Below are positions 35,425-44,090 of a stretch of 64,000 bases of DNA, piece by piece. The position numbers were made by a program, and so were the translations under genes. Position 1 is the stretch's first letter. Each line of letters begins with the position of its first letter. The DNA comes from DATATV01 sp036268615 (GTDB taxonomy: Bacteria > Actinomycetota > Actinomycetes > Mycobacteriales > Pseudonocardiaceae), in assembly GCA_036268615.1 (NCBI GenBank), contig DATATV010000084.1, positions 1 to 64,000 of the forward strand, read 5' to 3'. The notes under the pieces were generated by a model. That model ran no database searches and was not told the DNA's origin. It worked only from the letters and a program-made list of their open reading frames with translations.

Positions 35425-35551
35425 CGGTCGGGCGGCGCTGCGACCATGGTGCTACCTGCTCCGGCTCGCCGCGCACGGCCGCACCGACGAGGAGGCCACC
35501 GTCGGCGTGCTCGCCGACTACGAGCACGCCGACGAGGTTCGCGCCGAGTAG
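35425..35551 (+). pseudogene. Possible 3' fragment of a lost gene
   Basis: One plus-strand frame reads ALRPWCYLLRLAAHGRTDEE followed by 19 residues to a TAG, with strong G/C third positions like a real coding end. There is no ATG or GTG start in frame nearby, and the 5' side runs into the GH3 gene start. It may be the tail of a truncated gene. No family recognised. Confidence 0.3.
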
Positions 35552-35552
35552 G

Positions 35553-36068
35553 TCAGTACAGCCGGTGACCGTTGAACACGCCGAGTTCCTCCTGGTAGAA
35601 CTCCAGGCCGACGCCGTTGGGGTCGCGGATGTACAGGCTGTCCTCGATGCCGCGGTCCGGCCCGAGGTACTCGACCCCGTCGGCGTCCAGCTTCGCCTTG
35701 ATCTCGGCGAAGCGGTCGGCCGACGTGGACAGGGCCATGTGCTGGACCGCGCCGATGGTTTCCTGGAACGGCGGGTGGTCGTGGCCGGGGAAGTCGAAGA
35801 AACCGAGCAGGTTGCCGTTGCCCACGTCGAAGAAGAAGTGGCTGGAGCCCGCGTAGTCGCGGTTCTCCACGAGTTCCACCAACGGGAAGCCGAGGAACTC
35901 CTGGTAGAACCGGATGGTCTCCTCGACGTCCCGACAGATCAGCGCGACGTGGTGGAAGCCTCGGGTGGGCGGCGCGGGTCGGTCGGCGACCGCCCGCAAG
36001 TACTTGGCGCGCAGTTCCTCCCGGTGCGACCGGATGGTGTCCAGCTCCGCGCCCTGCGGCTGCGGCAT
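35553..36068 (-). CDS. VOC-family (glyoxalase/dioxygenase fold) protein
   Basis: 171 aa; one vicinal-oxygen-chelate module pair. Metal ligands are likely the His of GFHHVALICRD, the His of VQHMALST and the Glu of VGLEFYQEE. Related to glyoxalase I / ring-cleavage dioxygenases; substrate unknown. GGAG precedes the ATG. Third gene of a same-strand set after two pirin-type cupins, 51 nt after the second. Confidence 0.85.
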   Translation of the reverse strand: MPQPQGAELDTIRSHREELRAKYLRAVADRPAPPTRGFHHVALICRDVEETIRFYQEFLGFPLVELVENRDYAGSSHFFFDVGNGNLLGFFDFPGHDHPPFQETIGAVQHMALSTSADRFAEIKAKLDADGVEYLGPDRGIEDSLYIRDPNGVGLEFYQEELGVFNGHRLY

Positions 36069-36119
36069 GACGGTCTCCTCTCGACCACGAACTCGTGAAC
36101 CGGTAAGCAGATCAGACCG

Positions 36120-37109
36120 TTACTGGTCGTTGCCCTCGACGACCTCGGTCGGCGCGCCGTGCACGGCCGGGATGCTGCCCAGCTTGCCGGCCTGGAAGTC
36201 CTCGAACGCCTGCAACACCTCGGCCTTGGTGTTCATCACGAACGGACCGCCCCAGGCGACCGGCTCGCGGATCGGTCGACCGCCCAGCACCAGCACGTCC
36301 AGTTCGGGCGAACGACCTTCCTGCTGGGCGGACGCGGACACGGTGAGCGCGTCGCCCGCGCCGAGCACCGCCAGCTGGCCCGCGGTCACCGGACGGTTGT
36401 CCGGACCGACCGAACCGTTGCCGGACATGACATACACCAGCGCGTTGAAGTCCGGCTGCCAGGGCAGGTCCAGCCGCGCGCCCGGGGCGAGCGTCGCGTG
36501 CAGCAGGGTGATCGGGGTGTAGGTGCTGCCCGGTCCGGGACGGCCGGCCAGTTCACCGGCGATCAGCCGGATCAACGCGCCGCCATCAGGCGAGGACAGC
36601 AGGGCCACCTCGCTGCTGCGCAGATCCTGGTAGCGCGGGTGCTCCCACTTCTGCGCCCGGGGCAGGTTCACCCACAGCTGGATGCCGTGGAACAGGCCAC
36701 CGCTGACCACCAGGTGCTCCGGCGGCTTCTCGATGTGCAGAATGCCCGCACCGGCCGTCATCCACTGGGTGTCGCCGTTGGTGATGGTGCCGCCACCGCC
36801 GTTGGAGTCCTGGTGTTCGAAGATGCCGTCCATGATGTAGGTGACGGTCTCGAAACCGCGGTGCGGGTGCCACGGCGTGCCCTTGGGCTCGCCGGGCGCG
36901 TACTCGACCTCACCCATCTGGTCCATGTGCACGAACGGGTCCAACAGGGACAGATCGGCGCCGGCGAATGCCCGGCTGACCGGGAACCCCTCGCCCTCGA
37001 AGCCCTGGGGTGCGGTGAACAACCCGACCACCGGCCGGACGCGCGCCGCCGGGTCGAGCTCCGCTACCTTGGGCAGGACCGTGATGTCGTCGACGGTTAC
37101 CGCAGGCAT
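36120..37109 (-). CDS. Pirin family bicupin
   Basis: 329 aa. The N-terminal pirin cupin has WHPHRGFETVTYIMDG, with metal-binding histidines, and the C-terminal pirin domain follows (TLAPGARLDLPWQPDFNALV). Pirins are Fe-binding proteins, some with quercetinase activity. AAAGG precedes the ATG. It lies 36 nt downstream of another pirin-like gene, probably in the same transcript. Confidence 0.9.
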   Translation of the reverse strand: MPAVTVDDITVLPKVAELDPAARVRPVVGLFTAPQGFEGEGFPVSRAFAGADLSLLDPFVHMDQMGEVEYAPGEPKGTPWHPHRGFETVTYIMDGIFEHQDSNGGGGTITNGDTQWMTAGAGILHIEKPPEHLVVSGGLFHGIQLWVNLPRAQKWEHPRYQDLRSSEVALLSSPDGGALIRLIAGELAGRPGPGSTYTPITLLHATLAPGARLDLPWQPDFNALVYVMSGNGSVGPDNRPVTAGQLAVLGAGDALTVSASAQQEGRSPELDVLVLGGRPIREPVAWGGPFVMNTKAEVLQAFEDFQAGKLGSIPAVHGAPTEVVEGNDQ

Positions 37110-37145
37110 GGTGTTGTCCTTTCAGGATTACTGCCGCAGATGGGG

Positions 37146-37937
37146 TCAGCGGTCGAGCTGGGCTTGCATCTCCCAGACCAGAATTTCGGTGGGTTCGGCC
37201 GCGGTGACGGTCTGGCCGTCCGCCGCGGTGATCCGGGCCGCGTCGCCGGTGCCCAACCGGCCCGCGCCGGTGAGGTCGACCGCGCCGCCGGCCACGAAGA
37301 GGTGGACGTAGGGCGCCGCCGGGAGTCGCACCGACTCGCCGGTGCGCAGCCGGGCCGCGTAGAGCGAGGCGTCCTTCTGCCTGATCCGGATCGCCGCGTC
37401 GCCAACGTGTTGCGGATTGCCCGACGCGACCGGAACCAGGCCGCCGCGCAACAACTCGTCGGCGATTTCCAACTGTTCGTAGCCGGGCGCGATGCCGTCC
37501 TCGTCCGGTACCACCCACATCTGCACGAAGTGCACGGGCTCAGTGTGCGCCGGACCACCGGTCAGCCGCCACGCGTCGTTCTTCTCCGAGTGCAGGATGC
37601 CGGTGCCGGCGCTCATCCGCTGGGCCAGGCCCGGGTAGATCACGTCCGAGTGACCCTCGGAATCCTGGTGCACGAGCTGGCCGCGCAGCACCCAGGTGAT
37701 GATCTCCATGTCCTGGTGCGGGTGGGTCTCGAAGCCCATGCCGGGCGTGACGGTGTCGTCGTTGGAGACCAGCAACAGCCCGAAGTGCGTGTTGCTCGGG
37801 TCGTACCGGCGGCCGAAGGAGAACGAGTGCTTCGAGTCCAGCCAGCCGGTCTTCGTCGTGAAGCGCTGGTCAGCGCGCCGGATGTCGGTGTGTGCGACCA
37901 GTCCGGTCGGTGCGCCACTGATCGGGAAACCCGACAT
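37146..37937 (-). CDS. Pirin/YhhW-type bicupin (quercetinase-like)
   Basis: 263 aa from ATG 37937 with GAGGAGG upstream. The first cupin has FETHPHQDMEIITWVLRGQL (metal histidines and Glu), and the second cupin is a degenerate C-terminal barrel, as in E. coli YhhW, a quercetin 2,3-dioxygenase in vitro. Start of a likely pirin-pirin-VOC operon read on the minus strand. The natural substrate is unknown. Confidence 0.9.
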   Translation of the reverse strand: MSGFPISGAPTGLVAHTDIRRADQRFTTKTGWLDSKHSFSFGRRYDPSNTHFGLLLVSNDDTVTPGMGFETHPHQDMEIITWVLRGQLVHQDSEGHSDVIYPGLAQRMSAGTGILHSEKNDAWRLTGGPAHTEPVHFVQMWVVPDEDGIAPGYEQLEIADELLRGGLVPVASGNPQHVGDAAIRIRQKDASLYAARLRTGESVRLPAAPYVHLFVAGGAVDLTGAGRLGTGDAARITAADGQTVTAAEPTEILVWEMQAQLDR

Positions 37938-38046
37938 GGCTGCCTCCTCGTGCTCGGTGAGCGACCTCTGCCCGCTCCAACAGTAGTTGAGCGTGCAACA
38001 TTCCTCGTCCCCCGTCGGTGTGGTCCGTGTCCCCCGTACAGGGGTC

Positions 38047-38077
38047 GGGGCCGGCCCGCAGTTGGCGGACCGGCCCC
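38047..38077 (-). terminator. Terminator after gamma-glutamyltransferase
   Basis: 13-bp stem (38047-38059 / 38065-38077; one T-G wobble) with a 5-nt loop, about 15 nt after the stop of the minus-strand gene at 38092. Very GC-rich, no U-tract. Confidence 0.75.
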
Positions 38078-38091
38078 GGTTCGGCGTCGAA

Positions 38092-39948
38092 TCAGTGCTG
38101 CGGGTTGACCACCCCGGCAGCGGTGCCGCCCCGGCGGACCGGCTCACCCGCGGCCAGCACCGCGCCGTGGCCGAGGAACTCCAGCCCGGCCGCGGCACCG
38201 ATGGTCGGCGGGATGATGATCGTCGGGTCGAGCGGCGAGGTGTTGCTGACCGCGAACGACTGGCCCAGCGCGGTCAGGCCGGGCGTGGTCGGCTCGGTCA
38301 GGAAGTCCGGCTCGACCTGGGTGGTCACCGAGTTGCGCTGGGACGCCCGGGGTGCGTCGATCGCCTGCGGCAGGGTCATGCCGAAATCGATCCGGTTGAG
38401 CAGGATCTGCAACACCGTGGTGATGATCGTCGCGCCGCCCGGCGAACCGATGGCCAGGAACGGTGTGCCGTGGTGCAGCACGATCGTCGGGTCCATGCTC
38501 GACCGCGGCCGCTTGCCCGGGGCGGGCAGGTTCGGCTCGGGCACGCCGGCCTGCAACGGGGTGAAGTCGAAGTCGGTCAGCTCGTTGTTGAGCAGGAAAC
38601 CCCGGCCGGGCACGACCATGCCGCTGCCGCCCAGCTCCTCGATGGTGTTGGTGTAGGACACGATGTTGCCCCACTTGTCGGACACCACGAAGTGGTTGGT
38701 GTTGGTGCCCTCGTCGGGCTGCCGGGCGTCGGTCGGCTGGGTCGGCGTGCAGCTCGCGGTCGGCGCGGTCGGGTCACCGGGCGCGACCGGGCTGGTGCCG
38801 GCCCTGGTCGGGTCGATCAGGCAGGCGCGCTCCCGGCCGTAGGCCGGCGACAGGAGCTGGGTCAGCGGCACGTCCACGAACCGGGGGTCGCCGACGTAGC
38901 GGTTGCGGTCGGCGAAGGCCAGTCGGCTGGCCTCCAGGTAGTGGTGCAGCGCCTGCACCCGGGTCTCGCCGGCCAGGTTGAAGTTGCTCAGGATGTTGAG
39001 CGCCTCGCCCACCGTGGAGCCGCCGCTTGACGAGGGCGCGATGGCGTACACGTCGTAGCCGCGGTAGTTCACGTGGGTGGGCGCCTGATCCAGCGCGGAG
39101 TAGCGGGACAGGTCGGAGAGCTGCATCAGGCCGGGTCGCGGAACGAGCGTGGCGCCCGGTGCGAGCGGCAGGTTGTGCACCGTGTTGACCACGTCGCGCC
39201 CGATGGATCCGCCGTACAGTGCGGAAATTCCCTGCCGGCCGATCTGCTGGTAGGTCGCCGCCAGATCGGGGTTGCGCAGGGTCGAGCCGACCGCGGGCAG
39301 CTGGCCGCCCGGCAGGAACAGCTGGCTGGTCGAGCTGAACTGGGCGAACCGGCCGGCGTTCTCCCGGTCCTCCTCACGCAGCGTCGAGGTCACCGGAAAG
39401 CCGGCGCTCGCCACCGCCTCGGCCGGACGCAGGTCGGCGGCCAGGCCGAAGTTGCCCCACTGGGCCAGGGCGCGTTGCCAGGTGGCCAGTGTGCCCGGCA
39501 CGCCGACGGACAGCCCGCTGGTGACGGCGGTGGGGAAGGCCAGCGGCTTGCCGGTGGCCGGGTCGATGAACAGGTTGGCGTTCGCGGTGGCCGGGGTCGT
39601 CTCCCGACCGTCGATCGTGCTCACCTTGTGCGTGCGGGCGTCGTAGTAGACGAGGTAACCGCCGCCGCCGATGCCCGCGACGAACGGGTCGGTCACACCG
39701 AGCGTCGCGGCCACCGCGACCGCGGCATCGGCCGCGGTACCTCCGGCGCGCAGCACGGCGAGGCCGGCGTCGGTGGCCTGTGGGGTGTCGGACACGACCG
39801 CGCCACCGGTGCCGACCGCGAGCGGACCGGTCGACCCGGCCGCCTGGCCGGCCTGCGCCGTTCCGCCGGCGGCGACCACACCGGCGCCGAGCAGTCCGAC
39901 CAACAGCAGTGCTGTTCGAGCCTGTTGAAAGCGTCGCTTACCGCTCAT
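38092..39948 (-). CDS. ggt: Secreted gamma-glutamyltransferase
   Basis: 618 aa Ntn-hydrolase proenzyme that cleaves and transfers gamma-glutamyl groups, e.g. from glutathione-like compounds. N-terminal Sec signal (basic start, hydrophobic LLLVGLLGAGVVAA, cleavage near AQA). The autoprocessing nucleophile is the Thr of EGTNTNHFVVSDKWGN. Other blocks are GGGGYLVYYDA-like (GIGGGGYLVYYD), SSSGGSTVGEAL and GSPGGATIITT. GGGGAG precedes the ATG. Confidence 0.93.
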   Translation of the reverse strand: MSGKRRFQQARTALLLVGLLGAGVVAAGGTAQAGQAAGSTGPLAVGTGGAVVSDTPQATDAGLAVLRAGGTAADAAVAVAATLGVTDPFVAGIGGGGYLVYYDARTHKVSTIDGRETTPATANANLFIDPATGKPLAFPTAVTSGLSVGVPGTLATWQRALAQWGNFGLAADLRPAEAVASAGFPVTSTLREEDRENAGRFAQFSSTSQLFLPGGQLPAVGSTLRNPDLAATYQQIGRQGISALYGGSIGRDVVNTVHNLPLAPGATLVPRPGLMQLSDLSRYSALDQAPTHVNYRGYDVYAIAPSSSGGSTVGEALNILSNFNLAGETRVQALHHYLEASRLAFADRNRYVGDPRFVDVPLTQLLSPAYGRERACLIDPTRAGTSPVAPGDPTAPTASCTPTQPTDARQPDEGTNTNHFVVSDKWGNIVSYTNTIEELGGSGMVVPGRGFLLNNELTDFDFTPLQAGVPEPNLPAPGKRPRSSMDPTIVLHHGTPFLAIGSPGGATIITTVLQILLNRIDFGMTLPQAIDAPRASQRNSVTTQVEPDFLTEPTTPGLTALGQSFAVSNTSPLDPTIIIPPTIGAAAGLEFLGHGAVLAAGEPVRRGGTAAGVVNPQH

Positions 39949-40029
39949 CTGCTCCCCTTCAGTGGCCGAATGGTCCGAATAGTTTCTACCGCTGAAAGGC
40001 GGTGCACAACCAGTGCTGGGCCGGCCGAT

Positions 40030-40365
40030 TCAGTCGGCGTCGAACTCGCGCAGCAGTGAACCCGGTGCCTTGCGGCGCCAGGAATCGGTCAGCAGCTCGG
40101 CGAGAAGTTCCTGGTCGGCACGGGAAAGTTCGACCTGGACGCCGGACAATCGCTTGCCCCACCACAGTTCCCGACAGCAGTCCGGCTCCTCGGCGACAGC
40201 CGATTCCACACCATCCGGATCGATCATGATATTCGCATGTGCGGAATCGGGAAGAGTGGCGAAAATCTTGCCGCGCACCCGGAACGAGGGAAAGCCGTGA
40301 TGATCCTGCTCGACTGTCTCCGGCAGACCCAACGCCAACGCCCGCACCCGCGCGACCGAAACCAC
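40030..40365 (-). CDS. MmcQ/YjbR family protein
   Basis: 111 aa from GTG 40365, chosen because GGAGG lies 5 nt before it. Family features: ALGLPETVEQDHHGFPSFRV, KIFATL, and the C-terminal DQELLAELLTDSWRRKAP. These small proteins have a cysteine-free DNA-binding-like fold; function unknown. A second YjbR protein is encoded at 52982-53326. Confidence 0.85.
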   Translation of the reverse strand: MVSVARVRALALGLPETVEQDHHGFPSFRVRGKIFATLPDSAHANIMIDPDGVESAVAEEPDCCRELWWGKRLSGVQVELSRADQELLAELLTDSWRRKAPGSLLREFDAD

Positions 40366-40400
40366 GTGCACCTCCGGTTCGTGATGCCACCCAGTCTGAC

Positions 40401-41264
40401 TCAGTGCGCGGGCGCGTGCAGCCGGTCCGCGTCGGCGACGATCGCGCCGGCCAGCGCCGCCGCCGGCCCGGACAGCGATGATCCCCGGCTCATCAGCACG
40501 AACTCGACCTCGCCGGGATCGGGCAGGCCGAACTCCGGCGCAACCTCGACCAGCCCGGCCGGGATCAGGCTGCGGGCGAACACGGTCAGCCCGAGACCGG
40601 CCAGCGCCGCGGCCCGCAGGCCGTTGAGACTCGCGCTGGTACAGGCGATCCGCCACGCCCGCCCCTGCCCGCGCAGCGCGTCCAACGCCTGCACCCGGGT
40701 GATGCTCGGTGGCGGGTAGACGATCAGCGGCACCGGCGCGCCGGGCTCCGGACGGGTGTCCGGCGCACCGATCCAGACCAGTTTCTCCCGCCAGACCAGC
40801 TCGCCGTGTGCCTCACCCGGCCGCCGTTTGGCCAGCACCAGGTCGAGGTCGCCGGCGCGCAGCCGCTCGTGCAGCCGGCCGGACAGCTCGACGGTGAGTT
40901 CGAGGTCGACCAGTGGATGGGTGCGCCGGAACCGGCGCAGGATGTCGGGCAGTTGGCCGTGCACGAAGTCCTCGGACGCGCCGAACCGCAGCCGGCCACG
41001 CAGTTCGGGCCCGGCGAAGTAGGCCAGCGCGCGCTCGTTGCCGTCCAGGATGGTCCAGGCGAAGCCGATCATCGCCTCGCCGTCGCCGGTCAGCTCGACC
41101 GAGTGGGTGTCGCGCAGCAGCAGGGTGCGCCCGGCGATCCGCTCCAGCTTGCGGATGTGCTGGCTGACCGTGGACTGGCGCAGCCCCAGCCGCTCCGCCG
41201 CACTGGTGAAGCCCCTGGTTTCGGCGACGACGAGAAACGTCCGCAGCAGCACCGGATCGAACAT
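40401..41264 (-). CDS. LysR-type transcriptional regulator
   Basis: 287 aa. N-terminal winged helix with RTFLVVAETRGFTSAAERLG and LRQSTVSQHIRKLE, then a periplasmic-binding-like effector domain. Divergent from an SBF-type transporter gene. A perfect palindrome at 41274-41292 between them is the likely operator, so the transporter and the regulator itself are the probable targets. The inducer is unknown. Confidence 0.93.
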   Translation of the reverse strand: MFDPVLLRTFLVVAETRGFTSAAERLGLRQSTVSQHIRKLERIAGRTLLLRDTHSVELTGDGEAMIGFAWTILDGNERALAYFAGPELRGRLRFGASEDFVHGQLPDILRRFRRTHPLVDLELTVELSGRLHERLRAGDLDLVLAKRRPGEAHGELVWREKLVWIGAPDTRPEPGAPVPLIVYPPPSITRVQALDALRGQGRAWRIACTSASLNGLRAAALAGLGLTVFARSLIPAGLVEVAPEFGLPDPGEVEFVLMSRGSSLSGPAAALAGAIVADADRLHAPAH

Positions 41265-41273
41265 GCCCCCTGT

Positions 41274-41292
41274 CTATCACAGTCCGTGATAG
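41274..41292. promoter_or_regulatory. Likely LysR operator
   Basis: CTATCACAGTCCGTGATAG is a perfect 7-bp inverted repeat with a 5-nt centre. It fits the T-N11-A pattern of LysR sites and lies 10 bp upstream of the regulator start, between divergent genes. CACAAT at 41317-41322 may be the transporter -10. Confidence 0.65.
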
Positions 41293-41340
41293 CAGTCAGT
41301 CCGGTGATCGGACTTCACAATACCGGAGCCGGCTTCGACA

Positions 41341-42375
41341 ATGAAGAACGTGCCTGCCAGCAAGAACGTGCTCAGCCGACTCCGGATCGACCCGTTCATC
41401 CTGGGCATCCTGTGCAGCGTGGCGATCGCCTGCCTGCTGCCCGCGCGGGGCGGCGCGGCGCCGGTCGCCGAGGACGCCACGACGGTCGCCATCGGGCTGC
41501 TGTTCTTCCTCTACGGCAGCCGGCTGTCCCCGGCCGAGGCACTGGCCGGCGTGCGGCACTGGCGGCTGCACCTGACCGTGTTCTCCGCGACGTTCGTGAT
41601 GTTCCCGCTGCTCGGCGTGCTGGCCAGGGTGTTGGTGCCGACCGTGCTCACCCCGCAGCTCTACGTCGGGGTGCTGTTCCTGTGCATGCTGCCCTCGACC
41701 GTGCAGTCCTCGATCGCGTTCACCTCGATCGCCAAGGGCAACGTGGCCGCGGCGGTCTGCAGCGCGTCGTTCTCCAGCATCATCGGCATCGTGCTCACCC
41801 CGCTGCTGGTGGCGTGGCTGATCAACACCAGTGGCGGGGGCTTCTCCGCGCACTCGATCCTGGACATCGTGCTGCAGTTGCTCGTCCCGTTCCTGCTCGG
41901 CCAGCTGACCCGCCGGTGGACCGCGGACTGGATCGGCGCACACAAGAAGGTGCTCAGCGTTGTCGACCGGGGGTCGATCCTGCTCGTCGTCTACACCGCG
42001 TTCAGCGCGGGCGTGGTCGCCGGCATCTGGCACCAGCTGACCGTGCTGCGCTTCGCCGGGCTGATCGCGGTCAACTCGTTGCTGCTGGTACTCGCCCTGT
42101 GCATCACGACATTCGCCGCACGGCGACTCGGCTTCGGCCGCGCCGACCGGATCACCATCGTGTTCTGCGGGTCGAAGAAGAGCCTCGCCGCCGGGCTGCC
42201 GATGGCCGCCGTGCTGTTCGGCCACGGCGCCGCGTTGGGCCTGATCGTGCTGCCACTGATGCTGTTCCACCAGATTCAGCTGATGGTCTGCGCGGCGCTG
42301 GCCCGCCGCTGGGGTGCGCGGGTGCCGGTCGAGCCCGCCGTGCCCGCCGTCGGTGTCACCGTGTCGACCGAGTAG
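41341..42375 (+). CDS. SBF-like bile acid:sodium symporter family transporter
   Basis: 344 aa integral membrane protein with about ten hydrophobic segments. Recognisable blocks are GLLFFLYGSRLSPAEAL, LCMLPSTVQSSIAFTSIAKG and FCGSKKSLAAGLPMAAVLF, typical of the SBF-like (YfeH/PF13593) group. These export or import organic anions; substrate unknown. Probably controlled by the divergent LysR gene. Confidence 0.9.
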   Translation: MKNVPASKNVLSRLRIDPFILGILCSVAIACLLPARGGAAPVAEDATTVAIGLLFFLYGSRLSPAEALAGVRHWRLHLTVFSATFVMFPLLGVLARVLVPTVLTPQLYVGVLFLCMLPSTVQSSIAFTSIAKGNVAAAVCSASFSSIIGIVLTPLLVAWLINTSGGGFSAHSILDIVLQLLVPFLLGQLTRRWTADWIGAHKKVLSVVDRGSILLVVYTAFSAGVVAGIWHQLTVLRFAGLIAVNSLLLVLALCITTFAARRLGFGRADRITIVFCGSKKSLAAGLPMAAVLFGHGAALGLIVLPLMLFHQIQLMVCAALARRWGARVPVEPAVPAVGVTVSTE

Positions 42376-42458
42376 CGCAGGGCCCCTCGCGGGAAACGCC
42401 GAAATGCACCATGCTTGCGCGATCAAGCATGGGGTTGGCGTAATGGAAGGACCAGCAG

Positions 42459-44015
42459 ATGGACGTGCTTCCCCGGGACATCGGCGACCTGGTGGATCAC
42501 TGGGCCGCGCGGATTCCCGACAGCGAGGCCGCACGCTGCGGCAGCGAGCACTGGACCTGGTCGGAGTGGGCGGACCGGGTGCGCCGCAATGCCGGCGGGC
42601 AACTCGCCGCCGGCCTGCGACCCGGCGACCGGGTTGCCTACCTGGACAAGAACGACCCGCGCTGCCTGGAGACGACGCTGGCGTGTGCCCGGATCGGCAC
42701 GACCAACGCGGCGGTCAACTTCCGGCTGGCCGCCGAGGAACTCGCCTACATCCTCAAGGACTCGCAGGCCGTGCTGGTGTTCGTCGGCGCGGAGTTCGTG
42801 CCGCTGTTCGACCAGATCCGCGACTCGCTGCCGGACGTGCGTCAGGTGGTCGTGGTCGGCGGGGAGCATGACGAGTACGAGGCGTGGCTGGCCGCCGCCG
42901 AGCCGGTGACCGAACGCGTCCCGGCCGAGGAGACCGACTGCTTCCTGCAGCTGTACTCCTCGGGCACCACCGGTTTCCCCAAGGGCGCGATGCTCACCCA
43001 CCGTGGGATGACGGCGCACTCGCGGGCCACCGCGCAGGACACCGACATCAACCGGGACGCGGTGATCATGGTCCCGATGCCGCTGTTCCACGTCGGCGGC
43101 TCCAGTTGGGCGTTGACCGCGCTGTACTACGGCGCCCGGATCGTGGTGGTCCGGGACATCAATCCGGTCACCTTCCTCGACGAGCTGGTCGACCAGCAGG
43201 TGACGCACACGTTCATCGTGCCGGCCGTGTTCGGCTTCCTGGTGCAGATTCCGGGCGTGGCGCAACGGGACTACTCGCACCTGAAGGCGCTCGTCTACGG
43301 CGCCTCCCCGATGCCGCTGCCACTGCTGCGGCGCGCGATGGAGGTGTTCCCGGTCGACTTCCGGCAGGTGTACGGGATGACCGAGGCGTCCGGCGCGGTC
43401 ACCGCGCTGGGCCCGGAGGAGCACCGGGACATCGCCAACGAGCGGCGGCTCAGCTCGGCCGGGCTGCCCGCGCCAGGCGTGGAGCTGGCCATCATCGACC
43501 CGATCACTCAGGAGAAGCTGGGCCCGGAACAGACCGGTGAGGTGTGGGTGCGCACCGCCCAGCTGATGTCGGGTTACTGGCACAAGCCCGAGGCCGACGC
43601 GGACACGCTGGTCGGCGACGGTTGGCTGCGCAGCGGGGACGCCGGCTACCTGGACGAGGATGGTTACCTCTACATCGCCGACCGGGTCAAGGACATGATC
43701 ATCAGCGGCGGCGAGAACATCTACCCGGCCGAGATCGAGCGGGTGCTGGTCGAGCATCCGTCGGTGGCCGAGGTCTCGGTGATCGGCGTGCCGGACGAGA
43801 AGTGGGGCGAGGTGCCCAAGGCGATCGTGGTGTCGACGCCGGACACGCAGCCGGACGCCGAGGCACTGCTGGGTTTCTGCCGCGAGCACCTGGCCTCCTA
43901 CAAGTGCCCCAAGACGGTGGAGTTCATGGCCGAGCTGCCGCGCAACGCCACCGGCAAGGTGCTCAAGCGGCAGTTGCGCGAGCCCTACTGGCAGGAGCAG
44001 ACCCGGGCAATCTGA
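42459..44015 (+). CDS. Long-chain-type acyl-CoA synthetase (AMP-forming)
   Basis: 518 aa ANL-superfamily enzyme activating a carboxylic acid with ATP and CoA. AMP-binding P-loop YSSGTTGFPKGAMLTHRG, PMPLFHVGG, the Y-G-x-T-E motif VYGMTEASGA, the SGDAGYLDEDGYLYIADR hinge and the C-terminal catalytic Lys of NATGKVLKR are intact. ATG with AAGGA ahead. Substrate chain length cannot be read from sequence. Confidence 0.92.
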   Translation: MDVLPRDIGDLVDHWAARIPDSEAARCGSEHWTWSEWADRVRRNAGGQLAAGLRPGDRVAYLDKNDPRCLETTLACARIGTTNAAVNFRLAAEELAYILKDSQAVLVFVGAEFVPLFDQIRDSLPDVRQVVVVGGEHDEYEAWLAAAEPVTERVPAEETDCFLQLYSSGTTGFPKGAMLTHRGMTAHSRATAQDTDINRDAVIMVPMPLFHVGGSSWALTALYYGARIVVVRDINPVTFLDELVDQQVTHTFIVPAVFGFLVQIPGVAQRDYSHLKALVYGASPMPLPLLRRAMEVFPVDFRQVYGMTEASGAVTALGPEEHRDIANERRLSSAGLPAPGVELAIIDPITQEKLGPEQTGEVWVRTAQLMSGYWHKPEADADTLVGDGWLRSGDAGYLDEDGYLYIADRVKDMIISGGENIYPAEIERVLVEHPSVAEVSVIGVPDEKWGEVPKAIVVSTPDTQPDAEALLGFCREHLASYKCPKTVEFMAELPRNATGKVLKRQLREPYWQEQTRAI

Positions 44016-44037
44016 CCGGACCACGGACTGGTCCGGT
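44015..44037 (+). terminator. Terminator overlapping the acyl-CoA synthetase stop
   Basis: Perfect 9-bp stem (ACCGGACCA, 44015-44023 / 44029-44037) with a 5-nt loop. It begins at the last base of the TGA. U-less on the plus strand. Confidence 0.6.
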
Positions 44038-44053
44038 GAAAAAGTCACACCGC

Positions 44054-44090
44054 TGCGCACGAATGCGCACGCACGAGCTATCCTGTGCGT
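44054..44090 (+). promoter_or_regulatory. Promoter/operator of the HTH-RES pair
   Basis: Two direct TGCGCAC repeats (44054-44060 and 44064-44070) are spaced by one helix turn (10 bp). An inverted partial copy, GTGCGT (44085-44090), lies between TATCCT (44079-44084) and the ATG at 44091. The start codon follows TATCCT by 6 nt, so the mRNA is probably leaderless and autoregulated by the antitoxin. Confidence 0.5.
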
